From Erythrophleum ivorense (Eukaryota; Streptophyta; Magnoliopsida; Fabales; Fabaceae): DNA of 64,000 nucleotides. The translations under genes and the position numbers were made by a program. The stretch spans positions 3,596,001 through 3,660,000 of the forward strand of contig JAIUCV010000023.1 of the NCBI GenBank assembly GCA_026724425.1. The letters are read 5' to 3'. Position 1 is the first letter of the stretch. The number at the start of each line of letters is the position of its first letter. Positions 51,848 through 63,518 of this stretch are shown piece after piece. The notes beneath the pieces are model-generated. The model searched no databases and was not told the origin of the DNA. It worked only from the letters and a program-made list of their open reading frames with translations.

Positions 51848-52570
51848 ATGGATCATCATTATTCTAATGAAGGTGTATATGATTCTTATGCAGAGCATAG
51901 GATTTCTCAGATGTTGAATGACGCCATGTCAATGCTTCAAGGCCTTCTTGAACGACAAATACAAAGCCAACAATACCGACAAGTCCAATAACCATGCTAC
52001 CAACCACACCACAACTTCCATAGGCAAGAGCCAGAGTATGATAATTACAATTATCATGAGGGGTATATACAACAAGAAGTCCAAAGGGAATAGAGTTGGG
52101 AAGAGCAGCTAATGGAAGCTTGTATTATTCAAAACCAACAATTGGAGCAAATGGTCCAATGGGGAACTGAATGGTTATGTGACAACCCTACCTTCCTATC
52201 ATTGTAACTATGGTTAAATATACGATTAATCATTAATTACCAAGGTTTGGAGTTGTTACAATTTATCACATTGTGAAAATATGGAGAAATTTGAACCTTG
52301 ATGTTACGGTCATCACTATACCACCACAAACAAAACAAAATTTGCATAAAAGAAATCCTACTTCCATAAGGGGTTTATGATTCATCTGTCTATCAGTTTC
52401 AATACCCAATAACCTCACAAGTGTTCTTATATTATTTCTTACCACTACCCTTGAAGAAATTGGGGTTTCTAGGCTTAAAGTAGGAGTTTGGGGACTTACG
52501 CCGCGGCCAACCTTCATGGCGCCGCGGCGGAAATGTCTCTTGGAACTACTTTTCTCAACCTCACGATTCT

Positions 52571-52723
52571 CGCCTGGGCGCAATATATTTGCGCCTTGGC
52601 GTGTTTTCATTCTGTCAACTCCGCCTCGGCGAAATATATTTGCGCCTCGGCGTGTTTTCATTCTATCAGCTCTGCCTCGGCGTAATATATTTGCGCCTCG
52701 GTGCGTTTTCATTCTGTTAGCTT
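52571..52723. repeat. 51-bp GC-rich tandem repeat, B 3' LTR
   Basis: Three units start at 52571, 52622 and 52673. Each has a near-palindrome of GGCGCAA and TTGCGCC arms around a TATAT core, in otherwise AT-rich DNA. Since 51 is a multiple of three, repeated peptides appear in several frames; this is a by-product. Confidence 0.85.
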
Positions 52724-54464
52724 TTAGGCAATTTTTCCCACTTTGCACCACGGTGCAATTTATCAGGCCGCAGCGCTCCTTGCCACTGTCACTCATTTGG
52801 CCGCGGCGAAACCCTCTTGGCCGTGGCGACACTCCCTCCTATGACTACATTACCCAAGTTTCATCCCACACACTCTAATCCTCACCTTAGGAGCACTCTA
52901 GGACCGCTTTCTCTCATTTTATATGACTCAAATGGTATTTATCTATCCTATTTACCCATCAATCCCTCCATTACCATTGCAAAACTTAGATACTATTTCC
53001 TACTTGCCCAACTAGCTTATATCAGCAAATTCAAGAATAAATGACAGTAAATGTATTATGGTCACAAGGTGCATAGGGTCAATACTTAATGTTCATATAA
53101 AATCGAATCACTTATCCATTATTAGCCAATTACAATCAAAATGTTCAATCCCATGATAATCAAATTACATATACAATCCCTATACTTGGCAACTCATGAT
53201 GCAATGCAGTAATGATACAAAACTAGCAATTTAGTTACAATACATTTTGTCAAAGCTCATAAACTGATGTGCTACCAAACCATTTAGCAAACTCCCATTT
53301 ATTTTCTTCTTGCCACTAAGAGGTCCGATCCCTGAAAATGTTAGCCCATAATGGGGTGAGATATACAATCTCAGTAACAAAAGGGCAGATTCCATATATA
53401 TGTATAAGTTAATCAATCCAATGCAATTTCATGTCATCAATACTAGAATCATCAATTCAATTTGCAAATGAACTAGTTGAACTACAAAGAACTACTGTCC
53501 CATACCAGCAGTCATACAAAACATATTAATGGCCAATAACACCAGGAGAGGTCCGTCCACGGCACCTACTCCATAATGAGTACAACCAGGGCTCAGTGCA
53601 TCTAGGGTCTGATCACAACCCAGTGCCCGATCAAAGCACATGCATGGGTGGCAGCCGCACCACAGCTCCACCATAGACTCACAAGGTCCAATCACAATAA
53701 CAATTCAAGTAGTCAACCAATCATTTAACATTTCAAAACCATATATGTGCAAACAATATTAGATCAACATGAACATATACATGGAAATGAAGAATAACCC
53801 CAGTTACCTCAATGAAGCCAATTACTCTTCCCCTAGCTACCATAATCATCCAAATGCACACCAAGCCTATAACAAGCATAATTATCATCATTTGTAATCA
53901 CAATCAAATATCCAAAGAGTTGAACTACTAATCACAAACTAGAGGTTACTCACCTAATTACCAAGGGATTTAATTTCGGATTCCAACTTTCCCACACCAG
54001 AAATTGCAATAGTTCACTCTAATTTCTGGATAATTTCACATGAAACTAAAGCCCATATCATAGGTCAAATATAGGGGTCTCAAACTAATAGAAGATGCAT
54101 CAAAATGGGAAGGATATACTCACTTAACAACAGCCATAGCCTCACCTCTGAAAATCCACCATGGACTCACCAAAATTCGCATTTCAATCATCAAGCCCAG
54201 CAAATTGGGTTTTCCACCATTATCTCCTTGCAATTTCACACAATAACGGAACCCATTATGATAATACATCTTTAGGAGCATTTTCCAGCAATGTGATACA
54301 CAAAATGGAAGGGAAAAGCTTACCTAATCCTCCCTCTAACCTCCAAGTCCGAAAATCTTGCAAGGAATCACCCAACACCAAATTTCAAGTTTGAGAAGGA
54401 GATGAAAATACTCAAAACCCAGAAATTAATCGGACCAAAATGAAGAGGAGGATGCGAGGGTCAA

Positions 54465-54476
54465 GTTATATATAAC
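54465..54476 (-). promoter_or_regulatory. TATA box of the B 3' LTR
   Basis: GTTATATATAAC is palindromic and is conserved at the same place in the other copies (near 23966, 32066 and 61253). Confidence 0.5.
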
Positions 54477-56642
54477 TCACCTTGGCTAAATCATACTCTA
54501 GGAGTCAAAAATAGAGCTCCCATGTTGGTAGAACCCTAGCCTCCCTTAAACCTCCGAATTTTCTCCTTTGCCTCTTGTGTTTTCTACTCAATAGCGAGAA
54601 AGGCTGTTGAACCCTTAGGGTATTTAATGAAAAATGGGTTGATCCATCAGCCTAAGGTCCAATTGGGCTTATTATTTCATATGGGCTGGCACTAGATGAA
54701 GTGGGCTGCAGAAAACTTAATTCTATAAGTGGGATGTGCTGACCCAATGGCGTAATTCCTTGTGGGTTCAGATTTTCATTCTTGTTGGCCCTTATTTCAT
54801 AAGTCGGGCTGCAGAAATTTGATGGGTTAGGCCAAGTTCCAAGAGTCAATCTAACTTGGGTCCGCATAATGTGCGTTGGGCTAACTATAGGGGCTCATGA
54901 AAATTGGGTCTTGGGCCTCCATTCCATTAAATCAAATTGGGCTATTACTAGGTGATCTCTCTTAGCCCAAATCTCATGATAAGGAGTTGGGCTTGCACCT
55001 AAAATCATTGGGCCTCCATAAATCCTTACTCAACTGATGTTGGACAATTCTTTCTCATAACCTCCTCCTTGATAACTCAGATAGTCTTACCAGAGACTAG
55101 TCCCCTCTTACTACTTTTCTGGGGAGGACGTTCTTGTCATGCTACCACTTCACTTGATAATCACCACTCTATTTCTTCTAGTTAACCTACGTCAAATGAC
55201 ATACCAACCTAAATATTCCATATTCTTTCTTTGCCCATAACTAAAGAGATCCTGACCAAGCCACACTTGATCATCTTATAGCAAGCTCTTGATACCTAGC
55301 TCAAATACATCTCAATTTTCTCTCCCTTCATAGTTTTTTTTTTTAGTTTTGTTTTATATTTTCATCCCCTCTTTTTTTTCTCTTCTTTCTCTCCTCTCTC
55401 ATCATTTTGTTTTGTCGTTCTAATAGCCGATCATTACATGTTTATGTAAATTTCCTTTCCTGCTTAACTCTCAATCCGTTTAAGAGATAACTCCTAGATA
55501 CTTTAACTTAATTCTCCCTATTAATTGATACCCAGAACTACAAGGAATTCCACTTAGTCAGTTGCCTTAGTATTTATTCCACTAATGGCAACATAAGTAA
55601 GCAACCTTATTTCACAATGAAATTTCATTCGCCTTTCACTTAGATTACCCCTACATTTTTCTTTAGTCTAACCTTCTTAACTGAAATGGGTTTTGCCTTT
55701 TATAGGTTCGTCTAGTTTAAGTTTTCAAGTTTTACATTCAACTATCTCATAAATTATTGCACACATTACCTTTATTCATTGTCCATTAGTAGAAGGTTCA
55801 TTATTTTCATTGGACGTATAGAATTTCCCCTTTTTTTTTCAATTAGTGCCCAAGATTTCACCTCCTTATTTGTTGAGATTCCCAAGGGCTAGAACTAATA
55901 TAAAGTCAAATCTCACAACTTGTCTCTTGAAGGCACCCAACCACCTTAAGTTCACCTTCCCCATAGTTGAAATCGAACATAATCTTTCAGGTGAAAATGA
56001 ACATGATATTCCAAGTCTAGATTATATTTTCTAATAAGACCTGATCTCAAGGGTGAGAGTACCTTGTCCAGAGCATAAAGGTAATTCTTTAGGACTTAGG
56101 AATGAGTTTCTTTAAATCTTACAAGTTATAGTTTTAGTGGATGGTCTATTAGATAACGTAATCTCCTTCACTTGCCTAAAACATTAAGAATTTTTTTTTT
56201 GGTGATGGTTCCTTATAGACAACCTGATCACCCCCCTCAGGGGTAACCAACATAGGAAAATCCTTAGTAGACCCTTTTTCTCTCTCTTCTTCTTCTCTCT
56301 TTTCCTTTTTTTTTTTTTACTTGTGAGGATAGCACCGTAACCACATACAGATGGTCCTTAGGACCACCCTGGTCGATAGATCTAAGTGTTTCATCCTAGT
56401 TCTCAGCTACAACAAGCATTAGTAGTTAACTTAATGACATCTATACTCATTTGATGTCAACTGAACATCTCCCTAGGTTTTATGTCATTATATAGTCCCA
56501 AAGGGTTGCGCTTTCACATCTTCTACCCCCAACTAAAACATTTTCATACAAGTACAGTCATTTATTCTTCAACTAGCATACTTCTTGCCCCTTTTTATTT
56601 TTTGGAAATTCATAATAATTCCCTAAGGAGTAACGGGATAAT

Positions 56643-56723
56643 ATCTTGTCAACAAGGTTTAAGATTCTATCAACAAGATCTTGTATTCATTAATGTAAAA
56701 TCCGAGACCTTGTCAATAAGGTT
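56643..56723. repeat. Dyad-symmetric motif cluster, copy 3
   Basis: Units ATCTTGTCAACAAGGTT (56643), a half-matching ATCAACAAGATC (56669) and GACCTTGTCAATAAGGTTC (56705), followed by one more half unit near 56740. The order and spacing resemble the clusters at 2598 and 37599. Confidence 0.65.
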
Positions 56724-58346
56724 CTCTAACAACAAGCACAAGGTCTTTTGACTATACATTATGGCATGATATGAGATGGTATGATAGTTTTTGTCCTTAC
56801 ACAATGGCCTACGCCAACCACAACTAACTCTTTCACTCCTCTAGAAGTTTTTAGGCCTCAATTCATGCCTAACTATTAGGAGTTAAATTAACATAATAAA
56901 GAGACTTAGGGAGTCTTTTCATTATCAAGCATTCCTTAATTATCAACGAATCAAGTAGGGATTCCTAGTGGGATAACTCAAGTATCATTTACCACTAGTG
57001 TTTCACCCTCCCTTGTCAGTCATCGTACTGAGGTTTTATTGTAGTAACATAGTTAATTACATTACTGCCACCTCTCATTCCTTCCTCCTAGGTTATTATT
57101 CTAGATCAAGGAGTCTTTTTTTTTAGGGAGTTTTACTACTACAACAATTATTAGTCCATCTCGAATTCTTAATGTTGTCTCTACTCCCTTAATCACGCCA
57201 CACGTGATATATAACAATAAGATTATTGATGGCGGAATTAGACTTTGCCTTCAATATTAGTAGGCAATGCTTTTCTGTGGCCATACGCACGCTCATCACC
57301 CCATGATGACTATATCTCAACCACTTGTACACACACGGGCACTATTTCATTCTCTCTTTAGATGAATCCTTACTATTAAGATCTCCTTTTTACCTTCTAA
57401 GTGGAAAGTCTATTTAGTCTAATTTGACGCCAATTTGGTGGTTGAAATTAATCAAATCATATGATAAGTGACACGCCTCGCATGTCCTTAGCACCAAGGT
57501 GCCGATCAATGAGCACATCCCACGTGCCTCTAGCACCAGAGTGCTATAGAATCTTACCTTACACTCCTCGAGTGTATCATGCATGTAAAGTGCCTCTAAC
57601 CACCACCCAAATACACATCATCACATAGCATAAGTAGACTAAATTACACAAGAGACAACATGCATAAGCACCCCGTGCCAGTGCACTTCACCCTTATCAC
57701 ACTAAAGGGTTGTCTTTCCTCTTATCATAATCTCTCCCTTTTTCCATAGTACACTAAAGGAGGAGCCTCAAAGCTCTCAAGATTCCTTCCAAAACATCAT
57801 CTCCCTTAATTTCTTGCTTTAAAGTCACTATCCCCCATTAAGAAATGGACTCGACAATCTTAAGGGTTCCTTGTCCTCTTTTCTTGTCATCATTAGCTAA
57901 AGATGGCTTACTCACTCCAATAGTTTGCATAAAACAATTTCAAATGTTCTTTAGCTCTTATTATCCTTATTCATTAGGCCTAAATTGCGATAGCTAGGAT
58001 CGAGTAATTGTATTCTTTATTAACCGGGATCAAGCAAGTGAGTTAGGACCTCTGTACCTATAAAGCCTCAACCTCGGGGACCTTTCAAAGTCTACATAAT
58101 TCTAACTCATTATGGATTGTTCATCACTTTATGTATTTAGTCAATCACACTTGTTTATTACACATCAATTTCATGATCAATTTCTTGATTGCAAGTAAGG
58201 TTTACATCTTACCCTTCTGTAAGGTTCTTATAGCTAGTCAAGTGTTTTACTCTATACCATTGCCTTTTAAGTTCTCAACATCACTCTAGATGGCCCTTGA
58301 AAAGCTTAGAATTTCACTTAGGTAAATAATTGCTACTCTTGTTGTG

Positions 58347-58562
58347 ATCAGTTGACTACTTCGATAGGCCAGTCAATTGGTCGGCTATACCCAATTGACT
58401 TGCTTAATAAATGGCGATCAACTGGTCATAAACGCTATTAGTAGCTTTGTTCATCATCCTCATCAGTTATTGGTCTCATTCATTCAGTCAACTGGTGCCT
58501 CACAGCAAGTGACTGGTGCATCTATCGCGTAGCCAGTTGGCAACAAGCCTTAACCAGTTATC
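58347..58562. repeat. CAACTGG/CCAGTTG motif array
   Basis: About nine copies or near copies of CAGTTG, CAACTGG, CAATTGG or CCAGTT in 215 bp, in both orientations. They lie about 400-600 bases downstream of the primer site in element orientation, in the untranslated leader. Confidence 0.55.
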
Positions 58563-58947
58563 AATCTAGATTGAGACTAATAACCCAATCTCCGAAGGAA
58601 AGAAGGGCAAAATTCTAATCTTTTCATTGGCATTAGCAATCTCAAGTCTCAAAATTAGCGATACTAAAGTGTCATGAAGTAAAATCTAACTATACTTTAT
58701 TACTCTCCAAGGTACACTTATTATAATAGGTGATGTTCTAAATAGAACTCAAGAAACAGTCATTTTAATTAAGCATTACAAGCTTCATATCATTATTGCT
58801 TTATATTTTCTTCTAAAATATAAAGCACGACAACTATGTGTTCACATAATTATCTATTCTTATAAGCTAATACCATGCCAAATATGCATCATGATTGCCA
58901 AGCTTCTAATCATAAGATTTAAATTGGGACGGTTTTCCTGAACCATT

Positions 58948-58959
58948 GCTCTGATACCA
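58948..58959 (-). promoter_or_regulatory. tRNA-Met primer-binding site of the B element
   Basis: The minus strand reads TGGTATCAGAGC exactly, two bases from the end of the 5' LTR. Confidence 0.9.
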
Positions 58960-59359
58960 ACTGTGACAACCCTACCTTCCTATCATTGTAACTATGGTTA
59001 AATATACAATTAATCATTAATTACCAAGGTTTGGAGTTGTTACAATTTATCACATTGTGAAAATATGGAGAAATTTGAATCTTGATGTTAGGGTCATCAC
59101 CATACCACCACAAACAAAACAAAATTTGCATAAAAGAAATCCTACTTCCATAAGGGGTTTATGATTCATCTGTCTATCAGTTTCAATATCCAATAACCTC
59201 TCACAAGTGTTCTTCTATTATTATTTCTTACCACAACCATTGAAGAAATTGGAGTTTCTAGGCTCAAAGTAGGAGTTTGGGGACTTACGCCGCGGCCAAC
59301 CTTCATGGCGCCGCGGCGGAAATGCCTCATGGAACTACTTTTCTTAACCCCACGATTCT

Positions 59360-59512
59360 CGCCTTGGGGCAATATATTTGCGCCTCAGCGAGTTTCCATT
59401 CTGTCAGCTCCGCCTCGGCGCAATAAATTTGCGCCTCGGTGCATTTTTATTCTGTCAGCTCCGCCTCGGCGCAATATATTTGCGCCTCGGCGCGTTTTCA
59501 TTCTGCCAGCTT
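59360..59512. repeat. 51-bp GC-rich tandem repeat, B 5' LTR
   Basis: Three units start at 59360, 59411 and 59462, matching those at 52571-52723. CpG-rich flanks contain GCCGCGGC near 59290 and 59310. Confidence 0.85.
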
Positions 59513-61252
59513 TTAAGCAATTTTTCCCACTTTGCGCCGCGGCGCAATTTATCAGGCCGCGATGCTCCTTACCACTGTCACTCATTTGGCTGCAGCGAAG
59601 CCCTCTTGGCCGCGGCGAGACTCCCTCCTGTGACTACATTACCCAAGTTTCATCCCACACACTCTAATCCTCACCCTATGAGCACTCTAGGACCACTTTC
59701 TCTCATTTTATATGACTCAAATAGTATTTATCTGTCCTATTTACCCATCAATCCCTCCATTACCATTGCAAAACTTAGATACTATTTCCTACTTGCCTAA
59801 CTAGCTTATATCAGCAAATTCAAGAATAAATGACAGTAAATGTATTATGGTCACAAGGTGCATGGGGTCAATACTTAATGTTCATATAAAATCGAATCAC
59901 TTATCCATTATTAGCCAATTACAATCAAAATGTTCAATCCCATGATAATCAAATTACATATACAATCCCTATACTTGGCAACTCATGATGCAATACAGCA
60001 ATGATACAAAACTAGCAATTTAGTTACAATACATTTTGTCAAAGCTCCTAAACCGATGTGCTACCAAACCATTTAGCAAACTCCCATTTATTTTCTTCTT
60101 GCCACTAAGAGGTCCGGTCCCTAAAAATGTTAGCCCATAATGGGGTGAGATATACAATCTCAGTAACAAAAGGGCAGATTCCATATATATGTACAAGTTA
60201 ATCAATCCAATGCAATTTCATGTCATCAATACCAGAATCATCAATTCAATTTGCAAATGAACTAGTTGAACTACAAAGAGCTATTGTCCCATACCAGCAA
60301 TCATACACAACATGTTAATGGCCAATAACACCAGGAGAGGTCCGTCCACGGCACCTACTCCATAATGAGCACAACCAGGGTTCAGTGCATCTAGGGTCTG
60401 ATCACAACCCAGTGCCCGATCAAAGCACATGCACGGGTGGTAGCCGCACCACAGCTCCACTATGGACTCACAAGGTCCAATCACAATAACAATTCAAGTA
60501 GTCAACCAATCATTTAACATTTCAAAACCATATATGTGCAAACAATATCAAATCAACATGAACATAGACATGGAAATGAAGAATAGCCCCAGTTACCTCA
60601 ATGAAGCCAATTACTCTTCCCCTAGCTACCATAATCATCCAAATGCACACCAAGCCTATAACAAGCATAATTATTATCATTTCTAATCACAATCAAATAT
60701 CCAAAGAGTTGAACTACTAATGACAGACTAGAGGTTACTCACCTAATTACCAAGGGATTTAATTTCGGATTCCAACTTTATCACACCAGAAATTGCCATA
60801 GTTCACTCTAATTTCTGGATAATTTCACATGAAACTAAAGCCCATATCGTAGGTCAACTATAGGGGTCTCAAACTAATAGAAGATGCATCAAAATGGGAA
60901 GGATATACTCACTTAACAACAGCCATAGCCTCACCTCCGAAAATCCACCATGGACTCACCAAAATTCGCATTTCAATCATCAAGCCTAGAAAATTGGGTT
61001 TTCCACCATTATCTCCTTGTAATTTCACACAATAACAGAATCCATTATGATAATACATCTTTAGGAGCATTTTCCAGCAATGTGATACACAAAATGGAAG
61101 GGAAAAGCTTACCTAATCCTCCCTCTAACCTCGAAGTTCGAAAATCTTGCAAGGAATCACCCAACACCAAATTTCAAGTTTGAGAAGGAGATGAAAATAC
61201 TCAAACCCAGAAATTAATCAGACCAAAATGAAGAGGAGGATGAGAGGGTCAA

Positions 61253-61264
61253 GTTATATATAAC
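61253..61264 (-). promoter_or_regulatory. TATA box of the B 5' LTR
   Basis: GTTATATATAAC lies about 700 bases from the LTR start, followed by CTTGACCC in transcription direction reversed. A start near 61230 would leave a long R/U5 of over 2 kb. Confidence 0.55.
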
Positions 61265-63518
61265 TCACCTTGGCTAAATCATCCTCTAGGAGTCAAAAAT
61301 AGAGCTCCCATGTTGGTAGAACCCTAGCCTCCCTTAAACCTCCGAATTTTCCCCCTTGCCTCTTGTGTTTTCTACTGAATAGGGAGAGAGGCTGCTAAAC
61401 CCTTAGGGTTTTTAATGAAAAATGGGTTGACCCATCAGCCCAAGGTCCAATTGGGCTTATTATTTCATGTGGGTTGGCACTAGATGAAATGGGTTGTAAA
61501 AAACTTAATTCTATAAGTGGGATGTGCTGACCCAATGGCCCAATTCTTTGTGGGTTCAGATTTTCATTCTTGTTGGGCCTTATTTCATAAGTCATGCTGC
61601 AGAAATTTGATGGGTTAGGCCAAGTTCCAAGAGTCAATCTAACTTGGGTCCACATAATGTGCGTTGGGCTAACTATAGGGGCTCATGTAAATTGGGTCTT
61701 GGGCCTCCATTCCACCAATCAAATTGGGCTATTACTAGGTGATCTCTCTTGGCCCAAATCTCATGATAAGGAGTTGGGCTTGCACCTAAAATCATTGGGC
61801 CTCCATAAATCCTTACCCATGGCTTATTTAAATTGATTTTGGGCCCAAATTAAGCTTTATAAATTCTCATTCATATTGCTTACCTAATTATTCCATAATA
61901 ATTATTCTTAATTAGTCCAAATACATTATTAACACCTTAATTAATTTTGGGGTGTTACAGGTTACAACTCCAAGACCAGCAAATGACGGATAACCTTATG
62001 GCAGATTCAGGATTTCAAATGAATCAACCTACTTCAAGTGCTACTGAATCAATTGAAGAACAAATTAGAAGGGAATGTATAGAGGAGGAAAAGTCCTATT
62101 CATCGGGTAATATCCTTCCATCTTCTAATACTTTGCAATTGGTTGAAACTGAATCTAGTTTGCTTGATAGCACTGTGATTCTTGATGCATATAATGTTGT
62201 TGATTCTGAATTGCATAATGAGGAAGTTGCTGAGGGAATTGTTGTTGAATCCCCTAAATTGATTGATTGTGGTAACTCATTGAGCAAAATTGACACATTT
62301 GTTGATGTTCATGATTCATTGTGTACTGATGCACTTGGAATTTCTACTCCTAGTTATGATTTTAGTGATGAATTCATGTTTGAAGCTGTTAATGATGAAT
62401 CTATTGAGCCTAGGGTAGTAGATAAGTGTGGGGGTGACCTAAAATGTAATGATCATTTTGTTCTTGGTGTGAAATTGGTTGATAAGTCTGTTGGTGATGC
62501 ATCTACTGAGTTTAGGGATAGCATACCATCTGGATCATGTGATATAAATGATTTAAATGATTCTGTTGATTGTGTATATACCGGACCCACTATATATGAT
62601 AGATGCTATCAAATTAATGCTTTCATTGAGACTAGTGAGTTCCTCACATATTCTAATCAACATGATTCCTTACTAGCCTATGATGGTATGACTGATGAAA
62701 CAATGAAAGTAGCATGTGATAATATAGACAATGAAATTGTTGAGCAGCTTCTTGTTGATGAATCAGACTTAACCCTTAAATGCTTATGTGATGATATGCA
62801 TGCATGTCCTGTGTGTGCTGAGATTAATGAATTTCTAGAGTCTGATAAGTTTGTTGAATCTAAAGAGTCCTTTCTTTGCATTAAATTTGTTGATAAAATT
62901 GATTCTACTAATCATACTAGTATTGATGAGGGCATGCATTGTGATACTACTGATATTGAATACCCGATTAATCCTTGTGCTGTTATTAATACTAGTGAGA
63001 CACTGAATTTTGTTATTGATCATTGTTTAGAATCTTGTGAGCCTACTGATGTCTCTTTGGTCAAGGAAGATACTATTTCTCTTGTTGAGAGTCCTGAACA
63101 AATTCTTGAGATTGGTGAAGTAATTTCCAACAAGCCACTGACTCTCCCAACTGAGAAAAAGCAACTGACAGACATCTTGAACTCAAAGGATTCTGAGAAG
63201 TTACAATTAGATTTTTCTATTGATGCAGTGACTCTTACTGATGGGAGTCCAGTAGATTTTATTAGCTTTAATAGATTTTTAGAAAGTTTTGATTTTAAAT
63301 TTCCTTTCTTTGGTTTTAAATGTCTTAAATTTGATTTTTCTTCTTTTCTTGCTTGTGAAATTGCTGAATATGACTTTCCTAAACTACTGATGGTTAAGGA
63401 AGTCCATGAATCATCTCTCAATGATCAATCCAAATGCTTTAAAGTGGTTAGACTTAAAGTTATTAAGCTAAGAAGGAATAAAGTAGTTTTAATTTTGATT
63501 TTTGATACGTATGATTAG

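Larger units (their letters stand above)
52178..55029 (-). mobile_element. B element 3' LTR (incomplete)
   Basis: It aligns with 58962-61959 from TGTGACAACC to AATCCTTAC at 55029 and then diverges. The 143 bp that begin the other LTR, including TGTAACACCCC, are absent, so the LTR start and the adjoining polypurine tract have been deleted. Confidence 0.85.
55030..58961 (-). mobile_element. B element interior, non-coding
   Basis: No gag or pol motif is seen on either strand; the longest reading frames are below 90 codons and unlike any family I know. It carries a dyad motif cluster and a CAACTGG-type array. Pyrimidine runs on the plus strand occur near 55330-55400 and 56280-56320. Confidence 0.7.
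52178..61959 (-). mobile_element. Complete young B-family element (LARD-like)
   Basis: It has two LTRs, a primer site and a 3.9-kb interior without coding capacity, 9782 bp in all. The target duplication GGTTA is at 52173-52177 and 61960-61964. The two LTRs differ by only a few percent by eye, so this is one of the latest insertions here. With no gag or pol it must have moved using another element's proteins; the tRNA-Met primer fits a Tekay-type helper, which is inference. Confidence 0.9.
58962..61959 (-). mobile_element. B element 5' LTR
   Basis: On the minus strand it starts TGTAACACCCC at 61959 and ends GGTTGTCACA at 58962, 2998 bp. The primer site follows. The 120- and 140-codon ORFs at 59305-59800 arise from the repeat and are not genes. 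Confidence 0.9.
51848..63518 (+). pseudogene. C-element long ORF of unknown function, split by the B insertion
   Basis: I do not recognise this protein. The frame opens at the ATG at 51848, is interrupted at 52177 by the B element, and resumes in the same frame at 61965 once the element and one GGTTA copy are discounted, ending at TAG 63516-63518: about 627 codons. Two early stops lie at 51989 (TAA) and 52091 (TAG); the rest is open. The N-terminal part is Gln-rich and probably coiled-coil. The remainder is acidic, rich in Asp, Glu and Ser, with a Cys cluster CLCDDMHACPVCAE near 62785-62825. No protease, RT or integrase motif is present. It sits where gag normally lies, so an RNA-binding or particle role is possible but unproven. 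An apparent TTG start at 61947 lies in the inserted LTR and is not real. Confidence 0.65.

Noticed and set aside
52516..52878. 120-codon ORF with repeated NIFAPRRVFIL-like peptide (also 59305-59667 and 140 codons at 59378-59800)
   Set aside because: It comes from the 51-bp LTR repeat, whose length is a multiple of three and so leaves several frames open on both strands. There is no promoter or family match.
61947..61964. Alternative start of the C ORF inside the inserted LTR
   Set aside because: It is a TTG within the end of the B LTR and target duplication. The frame continues from 52177, so the true start is upstream at 51848.
63020..63421. 133-codon minus-strand ORF
   Set aside because: It is the antisense shadow of the long C ORF.
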